64,000 nt of DNA, from contig DASYLJ010000208.1 of assembly GCA_036009625.1 (NCBI GenBank), positions 12,835 through 76,834 of the forward strand, written 5' to 3'. The position numbers and the translations under genes were made by a program. The notes under the pieces are model-generated. The model did no database searches, had not been told where the DNA came from, and saw only the letters and a list, made by a program, of their open reading frames with translations. Of the stretch, positions 35,011-43,751 are shown piece after piece. How positions within the stretch are numbered: the stretch's first letter is position 1; every line of letters starts with the position of its first letter. Source of the stretch: DASYLJ01 sp036009625. Its GTDB lineage: Bacteria > Desulfobacterota > Binatia > DP-6.

Positions 35011-35039
35011 ACGATAGCGAAGGGCGGCCAGGTCGGCAA
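35011..35039 (-). promoter_or_regulatory. Promoter of the glycosyltransferase / sulfatase-like operon
   Basis: On the minus strand TTGCCG (35039-35034), 17 nt, TATCGT (35016-35011), then 11 nt to the ATG at 34999. The predicted leader is about 5 nt, with no Shine-Dalgarno sequence. Same GCTAT context as other starts in the window. Confidence 0.55.
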
Positions 35040-35106
35040 ACCACGGGCGGATGGGGTGGCGTCCCGATGCGGCGCGAGCGGTATCGGGCGGGCGGTGGAA
35101 AATCAC

Positions 35107-35135
35107 TTGACAGCGCAATGGTATTCGACTAGCTA
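35107..35135 (+). promoter_or_regulatory. Promoter in an AT-richer island before the 35.2-kb lipoprotein gene
   Basis: TTGACA (35107-35112), 17 nt, TAGCTA (35130-35135). The surrounding 35100-35150 is clearly more AT-rich than the rest of the window. The first downstream gene starts at 35191 with a GGGGG ribosome binding region, so this is a conventional promoter with a leader of about 50 nt. Confidence 0.5.
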
Positions 35136-35190
35136 GTAAAACGACAATAGGGCAGTCCGACTGGACGCTGATCAGGCGAAGGGGGCGGTC

Positions 35191-36477
35191 ATGCTGGGTC
35201 CGAATGCCGGCGCCACCGCGGTGCGGTGGCGATCGTGGATGCGCGTCGTCGGCGTGTTCCTGCTCGGCGGTGTGGTGGGATGCTACAGCACGGAGCGTCC
35301 GAGCACGCCCAATGCTCGCGTCGTCGTGCGGGCGGCGAAGGCCGACTACGAGCCGTCGATCATGCTCGAGAACGGCGTGTATCGAATGTGGTGGTGCGGC
35401 GACGGCAATATCTACTACGCCGAGTCTACGAGTCTCGACAGTGGGTGGCATCGCACCGGCTCGGGGAATCCGAATTGCCCCGCGAGCAGCCAGTGCGAGA
35501 TCGCCCTCCCGCCGCGGGGCACCGCCGGCTCGTTCGACCGAGACGACGTGTGCGATCCATCGGTGATCAAGGTCGGCGCGACGTACTACATGTACTACGG
35601 TGCCAACAATTACAGCAACGTCGCCAGTTCGTTCTACTACAGTACGAACGTTGGGCTGGCTACGAGCTCGGACGGGATCACCTGGAGCCGGGTGAGCACG
35701 GCGACCGATCCGCTGTTGCAGACGACGCCTGCCATCGGTTGTCCGATGACGGCGGACCCAGTTCACGACTGCGCGTACGGCCTCGGTCAGCCCAGCGTCT
35801 TTTACGATCTGGAGGGTGACGGGCGCTACTACATGCTGTTCATGCAGAGCGCGCTCAAAGCGTGCACGATCGACGCGCAGTGCGATGGGTCGACGGGATC
35901 GTGTGACGTGGCGGCGGGGTACTGCCGGAAGGGTGGAAACCCGCCACGGTTGTTCTCCGTGCGTGCGTCCGATGCGGCTTTCCGGACGAACACGGAGGTG
36001 TGGGCCGAGACCCACTGGCAGTCGTACACGCCGCGGGTCCCGGCGGTGAACGCGAGCTGGGCGATTTCGCAGGAGTGCTGCAGTGACTGGCAGTATCTCG
36101 ACGCCCTGAAGATGATCGTGCGGACCGGAGCGGGCGTGTCGCTGCAGTTCATGAGCTACCCGGGCTTCGTCACGATCCGTGGCTACGACTTCAACCCGCC
36201 TCCGCCCGCCGCATCCGAGGTGTTCACGACCGAGGGTCCAGGCATCGTGCGGAGGCCGGATGGGCATGCGCTGACGGGTGTCACCGGCGTGACGGCCTTC
36301 GACCTGGTGCGGTCGGTCTGTGACAACGGCACCAATTCGTGCCCGTGTCCGACGCCCGGATGTGTCTGTCAGGGATGCGGGCAATGGGACCTCGCACACG
36401 TGGGCGTCGATTTCGCGGAGCTTCCGGGTACCGGACCATTCATCTCGTCGATCGGCAACCTCCTGTTGCTCGACTGA
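35191..36477 (+). CDS. Secreted lipoprotein with glycosidase-like beta-propeller repeats
   Basis: A 428-residue protein with a lipobox (VFLLGGVVGC). ATG 35191 has a purine-rich ribosome binding region; ATG 35239 would give a more typical short n-region. The mature part shows repeating Y/W-rich blade-like segments: YEPSIMLENGVYRMWWCGD, VCDPSVIKVGATYYMYYG and GLGQPSVFYDLEGDGRYYML, the pattern of five-bladed propeller glycosidases (GH43/GH32/GH130-like). It is rich in Cys, including a cluster CPCPTPGCVCQGCG near the end. Catalytic acids were not assigned, so it may only bind glycans. Followed after 59 nt by a small exported protein gene. Confidence 0.65.
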   Translation: MLGPNAGATAVRWRSWMRVVGVFLLGGVVGCYSTERPSTPNARVVVRAAKADYEPSIMLENGVYRMWWCGDGNIYYAESTSLDSGWHRTGSGNPNCPASSQCEIALPPRGTAGSFDRDDVCDPSVIKVGATYYMYYGANNYSNVASSFYYSTNVGLATSSDGITWSRVSTATDPLLQTTPAIGCPMTADPVHDCAYGLGQPSVFYDLEGDGRYYMLFMQSALKACTIDAQCDGSTGSCDVAAGYCRKGGNPPRLFSVRASDAAFRTNTEVWAETHWQSYTPRVPAVNASWAISQECCSDWQYLDALKMIVRTGAGVSLQFMSYPGFVTIRGYDFNPPPPAASEVFTTEGPGIVRRPDGHALTGVTGVTAFDLVRSVCDNGTNSCPCPTPGCVCQGCGQWDLAHVGVDFAELPGTGPFISSIGNLLLLD

Positions 36478-36536
36478 ACCCGAAACGCCGCCCCGGGCGG
36501 CAAGGCACCAGACAGCGTGGTGAGAAGGAGATGATG

Positions 36537-36878
36537 ATGCGCGTAAGCAGGCTTTGGGGGCTCGCAGTGCTCGGCATCGTGATGAGCGCCGGGCTGGCGC
36601 ATGCCGCAGGAACCGTGATCGGGACTGTATCGGGTGTGAATGTGATCGACGCCAACGATCTCGTCCTGATCAAACTCGTCGGAACCGCGACCGGCGCGCC
36701 TGGATGTGCGACGGTCAACACGTCGACGATGGCGGCCGACCTCAAGAAGGAAGCTGGCCGCGCCATGCTCGCGGTCGCGCTGTCCGCGAAGGCGAGCGGC
36801 ATCACGATCGGGATCAACGGTGGCGGGGGATGCACGCGTCTGTCCGGCTACGAGGACGCGGCGCAGGTCTTCCAATAG
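36537..36878 (+). CDS. Small exported protein of unknown function (113 aa)
   Basis: Three tandem ATGs occur at 36531, 36534 and 36537. The last was chosen because AAGGAG (36525-36530) is then 6 nt away. Residues 1-24 are a signal peptide (LWGLAVLGIVMSAGLAHAAG). The mature 90 residues are beta-rich with two Cys (GAPGCATVN and GGGCTRLSG) that could form a disulfide, an internal helix (KKEAGRAMLAVALSAKASG) and an ending in YEDAAQVFQ. The strand-helix-strand pattern reminds me of small secreted OB-fold proteins such as the SubB-like toxin B subunit family, but this is a weak inference. Confidence 0.65.
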   Translation: MRVSRLWGLAVLGIVMSAGLAHAAGTVIGTVSGVNVIDANDLVLIKLVGTATGAPGCATVNTSTMAADLKKEAGRAMLAVALSAKASGITIGINGGGGCTRLSGYEDAAQVFQ

Positions 36879-36951
36879 ACGCAGGTCATCCCGTGCGCCC
36901 GGTCGATTCCGGTTCCGCGGCAGCCTGCGACCGTGGTAACAACCTCGTCCG

Positions 36952-37686
36952 GTGGCTTCCGAACGACGGCGGGTCGACCCGGGCGCGGGTCCGGCCGATC
37001 CCGGTGACGGGCCTGCCGAGCTCTCGTCGTTCATCGGGACGCTGTACCAGCAGCGCTTTTCCCCAGACGAGGTTCGCGCGAAACAGGCGCTGTGGCAGAC
37101 GCTGCATGACGCCTTCTTCGCCCGCTACGTGCCGGCGGGGGCCGTGGTCGTCGATCTGGGTGCGGGATACTGCGATCTCCTCAATGCGGTCACGGCCGCT
37201 CGTCGCATCGCCGTCGACCTGAACCCCGATACGCCGCGGTTCGCGGCGTCGGGCGTCGAGGTGCTGCCCGTCTCGCTCGAGCACGTCGCCGCGCATCTCC
37301 CCGCGGGATCGGTCGACGTGATGTTCGCCAGCAACGTCCTCGAGCACCTGCGCAGCCCGGAACAGCTCATCGCGGTCCTGACGAGCGCGCATCGCGTGCT
37401 CCGGCCTGGTGGGCGGCTGATCGTGATGCAGCCAAACGTCCGGGTCGTCGGGGGCGCCTTCTGGGACTTCCTCGATCACACGTTGCCGCTGTCGGAGCGC
37501 GGCATGGGCGAGGCCCTGACGCTGACCGGGTTCCGGATCGTCGAGTGTCGCGCGCGGTTCCTGCCGTACTCGACGCGGGGCCGGCGTCTGCCGAGTCCCT
37601 GGCTGGTGCGCGCGTACCTGCGCCTGCGCCCCGCGCAGTGGCTGCTCGGCAAGCAGATGCTCGTGGTCGCCGAACGCCCGCGCTGA
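36952..37686 (+). CDS. Class I SAM-dependent methyltransferase
   Basis: A 244-residue methyltransferase from GTG 36952. Motif I is VVDLGAGYCDLLNAV, motif II VDLNPD, motif post-II VDVMFASNVLEHLRSP and motif III VLRPGGRLIVMQPN. The N-terminal 30 residues (RRVDPGAGPADPGDG) are Pro/Gly-rich and probably disordered or upstream of the true start. The methyl acceptor is unknown; its place among surface-glycan genes suggests a sugar or lipid-linked intermediate. A truncated membrane-protein gene follows after about 30 nt. Confidence 0.82.
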   Translation: MASERRRVDPGAGPADPGDGPAELSSFIGTLYQQRFSPDEVRAKQALWQTLHDAFFARYVPAGAVVVDLGAGYCDLLNAVTAARRIAVDLNPDTPRFAASGVEVLPVSLEHVAAHLPAGSVDVMFASNVLEHLRSPEQLIAVLTSAHRVLRPGGRLIVMQPNVRVVGGAFWDFLDHTLPLSERGMGEALTLTGFRIVECRARFLPYSTRGRRLPSPWLVRAYLRLRPAQWLLGKQMLVVAERPR

Positions 37687-37720
37687 GCGGTGGCAGCCGT
37701 GGCGTACGGTCGCGCCGGCC

Positions 37721-38302
37721 GTGCGACGATCCTGGTGCTCGTCGCGCGACACGGTGCTGGTGCTCGTCATGCCCGCCGTCGCGGGGTGGCTGTTCCTGCG
37801 CAATGCCCGGCTGTACGGAGATCTCCTCGGCAGCGCGATGGAGCGCTCGACGCTGGCGTCGCTCACGCTGCCACGTCGGCTGGACGATTCGTACGTCCGC
37901 GGCGAGTTTCCGCGCCTGTTGGGTAGCTCGTTCGTGGGCGTCCTCGGCTGGATTAACGTGTGGCGGCCGTCTCCGGTGTACTGGCTCTACGCTGGCCTCG
38001 GCGTGGCGATCGTCGCCGGCGTCGTTCCGCGTCTGCGCGATCCGTTCGTGGTGATGGCGGGCGGCTTCGTGGCGCTGTGCCTGGCCGGCGTGGTGGTCTT
38101 CAACATGACGTTCCCCCAGCCGCAGGGGCGCTACCTGTTCGCGGCGCCGCCGTTCCTGGCGCTCCTGACGGCGACGGGGCTCCACGAGACGTTGCAGCGG
38201 CTCGGTCTCCCGCCATGGCCCGCCGCAGGTACCCTCTGGGTGATACTGCTCGCCGTCGACGTCGTCGTGCTGCAGACGGTGAGGACCGTCTTCGCGCGGT
38301 GA
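37721..38302 (+). pseudogene. 5'-truncated GT-C / DUF2142-like membrane protein
   Basis: An open frame of at most 193 residues, hydrophobic from the start (PAVAGWLFLRNARLYGDLLG, SFVGVLGWINVWRPSPVYWLY, three further membrane segments). It resembles the C-terminal third of multispanning GT-C/ArnT or DUF2142-type proteins, whose catalytic N-terminal membrane region is missing here. The sequence just upstream (CTGGTGCTCGTC twice, 37731-37768) keeps a hydrophobic reading in another frame, hinting at a deletion or frameshift junction. No good ribosome binding site. Likely a remnant; a short functional membrane protein starting at ATG 37769 cannot be excluded. Confidence 0.55.
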
Positions 38303-38359
38303 TTGCGATTCGACGTTGACGACCGACGCCAATGCCGGGAGAAGGGGTCGAGCGGCGGA

Positions 38360-41230
38360 ATGATGGCGGCCGAGCGACGACTCCGTGACGTTCCGCACCC
38401 GTGCCCGCAGGTCCGGTTGCGGTTGCGTGCACGTCCGTTCCGGGCCGGGTCTGGCACCGGCGTTGCACCCTGCTGCGTGGGGCTCGCTTCGCGCATCGTA
38501 GCGTCTGCCGTGTTGTTCCTCGTGGCGTCGGTCGCGTCGGCCGCGGGCGACACGATCACGGTGCCGGGACCGTACCCGACCATCCAGGCGGCGCTCGACG
38601 GAGCGCCTGCGGGCTCGGTCATCCAGCTGAGCCCCGGCGTCTACCACGAGCGGTTGCTCATCGGACCGCAACACGCCGTCACCCTGCGCGGCGATCCCGA
38701 CGACCCGAGCTCGGTCGTCCTCGACGCCAGTGGCGGCGGCGACGTGATCCGCATGATCGACGTCGGGAGCGACATGGTCGTCGAGGGCCTGACCCTGACG
38801 GGCGGGACCGGCAACAGCGGCTACGGTGGGGGACTGTTCATGGCGACCTCGCACGCCGTGTTCCGACGGTGCGTGTTCCGGGGCAACGTCGCCGCGAACG
38901 ACGGCGGCGGCGCCTGCCTCCTCGACTCGGGGGGGCTGTTCCAGGAGTGCGTCTTCGAGAACAACACCGCCGGCGTCTATGGCGGCGGCGTGATGGCGAA
39001 TGACGGCACGACGACGGCGTTCGACGGCTGCACGTTCGTGGGCAATCGGGCCGGCACCGGGGGCGGGCCGCTCGGGTCGGGCGGCGGCGTCCACGTCAAC
39101 GACTCGTCACCCACGTTCGTCGGCTGCACGTTCCAGGGAAACAGCGGCAAGACGTCGGGCGGCGGTATCCTGGTGCTCGGGCACTTCGACGTCCCCGAGT
39201 CCGTGGTCTCCATCGAGAATTGCACGATCGCCGACAACGTCGCCTTCCGCGACCCGAGCGGCGCCTCGGCCGACGGCGGCGGGCTGCACGTCGAGGACAA
39301 CGCGCAGGTGACGCTGCGTCGTTGCGTCGTGCGCGGCAACGTGGCGAACAACGGCGGTGGCGTGCATTCATACCGGGCCACGCTCGAGCTGCGGGATTCG
39401 CTCGTCGAGGGCAACGAGGCGCGGCTCGAGGCCGGATTCGGCGGCTACGGCGGTGGCGTCGCCGGACAGTCGGTGAACGTCGCGCCGCCGACGCGGCAAC
39501 CGGCGACGATCCGGCTGACGCGCACCGTCGTGCGCGACAACACGGCGACGATCGCGGGCGGCGCCTTCATGCAGGGCGACTTTCTGAGCGGCGCGACGCG
39601 TGGGGTGCTCGAGGTGACGGACAGCCTGATCGCTCGCAACACGGCCACCGTCCAGGGAGGCGGGCTCAAAGTCGACCACGCCGATCTCACCATGCAGCGA
39701 GGGCAGGTGCTGCTGAACCGCGTCCTCGACGGTGGGCTCACGTTCGGCGGTGGCCTGGTGAGCGCCGCGGGGTCCGTGTCGCATATCGAGAACAGCACGT
39801 TCGCGGGCAACCGCACCGGCCCGGACGGGATCGGCGGAGGCATCTATGCCGATCAGGGCGGCCGTCTCGAGGTGACGGGGTCGCGCTTCGTCGGCAACGA
39901 AGGCAGCAGCTCCGCGACGCTCGGCGGCGGTGCCATCGCCATCGGCCAGAGCGCGGGACCGGTGCCCGGTCCGATCGCGGGCGCCGTCACCGATTCGGTG
40001 ATCGCGGACAACGGCTCCAGCCACGAGATCTTCGAGTTCGACTGCGACCCCAGCTACTGGAGCGCGGTGGAGTACCGGAACAACGACATCCACAGCGACG
40101 CGGGCCGCGTCTATTACCGGAACTGCAGTGGCGGCAGCGCCACCGTCGCGGCGTTCAACGGGCTCTCCGGCAAGGCCGGCGGCAACTCGAGCACGCGCCC
40201 CTCGTTCGTGGAATTCACCTCGACGCCCTCGAGCATCGTGACCGGTGGCACCAGCGTGTTGACCTGGATCGTCCCCGGCGGCTTCGCGCTCGACGTCGAT
40301 CACGGCGTCGGAGAAGCGATGGGCGCGTTCGGCCTCGTCGACGTCACGCCGCCGGAGACCACGACCTACACGCTGAGCGCATCGGACGATCCGATCGCGA
40401 CCACTGCCGTCGAGGTGGTGTGCGCCAGCCTCGGCGGTCCGATTCCGCGCAGCCCGGTGAACCGCAACGCACGACAGGCGCCGGGCCACGTGACCCTCGA
40501 GTGGTTCGCTGCGGTCGGGGCGTCGACCTACGACGTCTACCTCGATGCAGGCACCGAGCCGGCCACGCTCGTCGCGCAGGGCGTGACGACGACGAGCACG
40601 GTCGTGACCGGCCTGTCGCCGACGACGACGTACCGATGGCGGGTGATGGCGAACAGTCCCGCGTGTGGCGAGCCGGTCGCGGGGCCGATCTTCGAGTTCA
40701 CGACCTGCGCGAATGACGAGTGCGCCTTCGTCGACACCTTCGACGACGGCGACGCCTCCGACTGGTCGCCGTTCGGCAGGGGGACATCACGCGTCGAGAG
40801 CGGCCTGCTGCAGATGAAGGCCCGCAAGCGCTTCGGCATGGTCGCACCCGCCCAGGCGATCGGCGACGGCGTGGCCGAGGTGCGTGCGGCGCTCGGCCGT
40901 GGACATCGCAACCTGTCGATCTTCTTCGGCTGGCGCGACGACCGCAACTACGGTGAGCTCGTCGTCAGCGGTGGCCGGCGGTGGAAGCTCCGCGGGCGCG
41001 TCAACGGCAAGCTCGTACGCGGGGCGAGCGCGAGACAGAAGGTTGCGCCGGGCACGTCGTTCGTCGTGGGGCTGGCGCGATCAGGCACCACGATCACGGT
41101 GACGCGCGATGGCATGACGGTGCTCACGAGTGATCTGCCCGGCGTGGGGGAGGGTGCGGTCGCCATCGGAAGCGCGTTCAGCGTCGTGGCCATCGACGAG
41201 GTGCGCGTGGCCGCCACACCGGGATCCTGA
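38360..41230 (+). CDS. Secreted right-handed parallel beta-helix protein with FN3-like and C-terminal jelly-roll domains
   Basis: About 956 residues from ATG 38360; GTG 38477 would place the signal peptide (LASRIVASAVLFLVASVASA) at the very N-terminus and is a good alternative. Residues about 65-600 are pectate-lyase-like parallel beta-helix repeats (PTIQAALDGAPAGSVIQLSP, then many units with GGG and NNT/GNxA turns such as GNVANNGGGVHS). An FN3-like domain follows (APGHVTLEWFAAVGASTYDVY). The last 180 residues (DTFDDGDASDWSPFG) look like a laminin-G/concanavalin-type jelly roll. Such proteins bind or cleave polysaccharides. No catalytic residues were assigned. Confidence 0.78.
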   Translation: MMAAERRLRDVPHPCPQVRLRLRARPFRAGSGTGVAPCCVGLASRIVASAVLFLVASVASAAGDTITVPGPYPTIQAALDGAPAGSVIQLSPGVYHERLLIGPQHAVTLRGDPDDPSSVVLDASGGGDVIRMIDVGSDMVVEGLTLTGGTGNSGYGGGLFMATSHAVFRRCVFRGNVAANDGGGACLLDSGGLFQECVFENNTAGVYGGGVMANDGTTTAFDGCTFVGNRAGTGGGPLGSGGGVHVNDSSPTFVGCTFQGNSGKTSGGGILVLGHFDVPESVVSIENCTIADNVAFRDPSGASADGGGLHVEDNAQVTLRRCVVRGNVANNGGGVHSYRATLELRDSLVEGNEARLEAGFGGYGGGVAGQSVNVAPPTRQPATIRLTRTVVRDNTATIAGGAFMQGDFLSGATRGVLEVTDSLIARNTATVQGGGLKVDHADLTMQRGQVLLNRVLDGGLTFGGGLVSAAGSVSHIENSTFAGNRTGPDGIGGGIYADQGGRLEVTGSRFVGNEGSSSATLGGGAIAIGQSAGPVPGPIAGAVTDSVIADNGSSHEIFEFDCDPSYWSAVEYRNNDIHSDAGRVYYRNCSGGSATVAAFNGLSGKAGGNSSTRPSFVEFTSTPSSIVTGGTSVLTWIVPGGFALDVDHGVGEAMGAFGLVDVTPPETTTYTLSASDDPIATTAVEVVCASLGGPIPRSPVNRNARQAPGHVTLEWFAAVGASTYDVYLDAGTEPATLVAQGVTTTSTVVTGLSPTTTYRWRVMANSPACGEPVAGPIFEFTTCANDECAFVDTFDDGDASDWSPFGRGTSRVESGLLQMKARKRFGMVAPAQAIGDGVAEVRAALGRGHRNLSIFFGWRDDRNYGELVVSGGRRWKLRGRVNGKLVRGASARQKVAPGTSFVVGLARSGTTITVTRDGMTVLTSDLPGVGEGAVAIGSAFSVVAIDEVRVAATPGS

Positions 41231-41303
41231 ATCGTACCGGGGCGTTCTTGCGCCCTACCGCTCGCGTCAGTATCGTCCGCCGGCCGGTGTGACCGGCGAG
41301 CGC

Positions 41304-43751
41304 ATGTCGGAGCCCCAGCAGGTTGCACACCGTCTGAGCGTCACCGATGCGACGAACGCTCGGCGCCGCGATGTGCCGCGGTCGGAGCGCCCACGTGTCT
41401 CGCGTGTCTGGTGGCTCGCCGAAGCCGCTGCCGTGCTGCTGACGGCCACGCTGTACGCGCTGACCGAGCCCCGCATGCCGGGGCCGGGTGTCGACCCGGC
41501 GTACCAGATGGCGTTGGTGGCGGCGATGCGCCAGGGGCTGCAGTTCGGCCGGGACATCGTGTTCACGTTCGGTCCGCTGGGGTTCCTGCACGTGCCGATG
41601 TTCGATCCGGTCTTGTACCCGTGGAACGTCGGCTTCGACCTGGCCCTGGGGGTGGTGCTCGCCCTCGATGTCGTCGTCCTGGCGCGCCGACAGCCCAGCA
41701 CGCTGGGCCGCGTGCTGCTGCTCGCCGCCCTGCCGTTGGTGGTTCGGCTCGGCGACGAGCCCGATGCGCGGGTGTTCCTCTTCGCGGCGGTCGTCGCGGT
41801 GACGGCGATGGGTGTCCGTGCCCGCATGCCGACGGGGTTGCTGGTCGCCAACGTCGCGCTGCTGTCGGTGATCGCCCTCATCAAGGTGACGTTCCTCTTC
41901 ATGGCGGTCGGCCTCGTCGGCGCCGTCGTGGTCGATCAGGTGCTCGCCGGACGGCGCGCGGCGCTCGCGCTGCCGCTGGTCATGGCGGCGTGCCTCGTCG
42001 TGCTGTGGATCGCGGCCGGCCAGGGCGCCGGCAACGCCGGTGATTTCGTGCGTGGAGGCCTCGCGTGCTCGCAGGGCTACACGGAGGGCATGGCCATCGC
42101 GGGGCCGATGGGCGAAGTCGGCGTCTATCTCCTCGCCGCCGGCATGCTCGTGCTCGCCGTGCTCGGCGCCGACTGGTCGCGTGGGCGGGTGCGGGCCGTC
42201 CTGCACGTCGCGGTCCTGGCGGCCATTCTCTTCCTGGCGTTCAAGAACGGCTTCACGCGGCATCTCTATCACCGCGCGACGGCGACGGCGGCGATCGCCA
42301 GCATCGCACTCCTCTATGCCGCCGCGCGCTGGACGCGCGAGCGGTGGGTGCCGCGTCTGCTGTGCGTGAGCGCTGCCGGGCTCGGATTCACGTGCGTCGT
42401 CATGACGCCGCAGTGGCCGGGACAGCGGACGGCGTTCACACCCGCGGGGATCGTCGCCTCGCTCGAGGTGCAGGGACATCGTCTGGCCGAAGGGTGGCGC
42501 GGGTGGCGAGGCGACCGACGACGCTGGGAGGCCGCTCGCGCGAGCCTGCGGCGAGAACACCACCTGCCGTCGATCGAGGGGACCGCCGAGGTCCTCGGCC
42601 TCGCGCAGCACATCCTGTTGGCGCACGACGTGCGATGGAAGCCGCGTCCGGTGTTCCAGGGATACCAGGCGCTGACGCCGTCGTTGGTGGCGCTCAATGG
42701 CGCCGCCCTCGGCGATGGTGGTGCCGACACGCTCGTCGCCGACGTCCAGTCGATCGACGATCGGTTCCCCACGCTCGATCTCGGCCCCGGATTCCTCGAG
42801 CTGCTCCGTCACTACGACGTCGCCGAGCGCCCGGGCGAGTTTCTGGCGCTCCGGCGGCGCGCCGTCGCGCGTCCGGTACGCGTCGAGCCCATCGCCCGTA
42901 TCGACACCCGCCTCGGCGAGGCGGTGAGCGTTCCCGAGTCCAGCGAGGGGCTGTTGTGGGCGCGGATCGAGGTCGAGCCGACGATGCTGGGCCGCGCGCT
43001 CCTGTTCGGCTTTCGCGGGCCCGAGCTGGAGCTGCGGGTCACGCTCGCCTCGGGGCGCGAGGAATCCTACCGCTTGATTCCGAGCATGGCGTCCGGTGGG
43101 TTTCTGCTGTCGCCGATCGTCTCGCAACCGAACGCGCTGGACACCGTGATGACAGCAGGGGGCGCGTCGAGGCTCCGGTCGTACGACGTCCGACGGCTGG
43201 TCGTCGCCGAGCGACCGTTCCCGGTGGGAGCGTCGTGGGGGTCAGCCGTGCGCATCGAGCTCGGGCGCGTGGTCGCCGATCTGCCGACGGCGGAGGCGGA
43301 GCCCGACGCCACCGCGGCGCAGGCGCTTGACCTCACCACCGGTGTCGGCGTCGTGAACGCACGCCTCGAGCCCACGGTGGACGGACTTCGTGTGGTGGCG
43401 ACGGCAGCGGGGCCGCTCGTCGTGCTGCCGTCGGTCGCGCCGTCGACGAAGGCGAGCGCGCGCACGCTGGTGCTCGACGTCACGCTGCCCCACGACGACA
43501 CGCTGCAGGTCTACTGGCGGATCGGCGAGTCGCGGTTCATCGAAGACCGGAGCGTGCGCTTCCAGCTCACGGCCGGGCGTCATCGACTCCGCGTGCCCGT
43601 GCCGCGTGGGCGGCGGCCCGTGCAGTTCCGTCTCGATCCGGGCGAGCGGGTGGGAACCTACGAGCTCGGGGTTGCCGTGCTGGACGAGGGGGGCGCGGCG
43701 AGCTCGCGGAAGATGTCGTCGAGCGATTTGCTGAGCGTCCATTCCGGATAG
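41304..43751 (+). CDS. Large multispanning membrane protein of unknown function
   Basis: An 815-residue protein from ATG 41304. The first 400 residues hold about ten hydrophobic segments (AAAVLLTATLYALT, GLLVANVALLSVIALIKVTFLF, VGVYLLAAGMLVLAVLGA). A charged loop near residue 80 carries GLQFGRDIVFTFGPLGFLH, a conserved-looking motif of GT-C-like or polymer-biosynthesis membrane proteins. The last 400 residues are soluble beta-rich (LLWARIEVEPTMLGRALLFG, LVLDVTLPHDDTLQVYWRIG), presumably periplasmic. The 3' end overlaps the convergent epimerase gene by 94 nt. The context of sugar epimerases and an exporter suggests a role in surface polysaccharide assembly. Confidence 0.7.
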   Translation: MSEPQQVAHRLSVTDATNARRRDVPRSERPRVSRVWWLAEAAAVLLTATLYALTEPRMPGPGVDPAYQMALVAAMRQGLQFGRDIVFTFGPLGFLHVPMFDPVLYPWNVGFDLALGVVLALDVVVLARRQPSTLGRVLLLAALPLVVRLGDEPDARVFLFAAVVAVTAMGVRARMPTGLLVANVALLSVIALIKVTFLFMAVGLVGAVVVDQVLAGRRAALALPLVMAACLVVLWIAAGQGAGNAGDFVRGGLACSQGYTEGMAIAGPMGEVGVYLLAAGMLVLAVLGADWSRGRVRAVLHVAVLAAILFLAFKNGFTRHLYHRATATAAIASIALLYAAARWTRERWVPRLLCVSAAGLGFTCVVMTPQWPGQRTAFTPAGIVASLEVQGHRLAEGWRGWRGDRRRWEAARASLRREHHLPSIEGTAEVLGLAQHILLAHDVRWKPRPVFQGYQALTPSLVALNGAALGDGGADTLVADVQSIDDRFPTLDLGPGFLELLRHYDVAERPGEFLALRRRAVARPVRVEPIARIDTRLGEAVSVPESSEGLLWARIEVEPTMLGRALLFGFRGPELELRVTLASGREESYRLIPSMASGGFLLSPIVSQPNALDTVMTAGGASRLRSYDVRRLVVAERPFPVGASWGSAVRIELGRVVADLPTAEAEPDATAAQALDLTTGVGVVNARLEPTVDGLRVVATAAGPLVVLPSVAPSTKASARTLVLDVTLPHDDTLQVYWRIGESRFIEDRSVRFQLTAGRHRLRVPVPRGRRPVQFRLDPGERVGTYELGVAVLDEGGAASSRKMSSSDLLSVHSG

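Noticed and set aside
36339..36878. A longer 179-residue version of the small exported protein
   Set aside because: The extension overlaps the preceding gene, is Arg/Pro-rich and would bury the signal peptide. AAGGAG before the ATG cluster at 36531 fixes the start.
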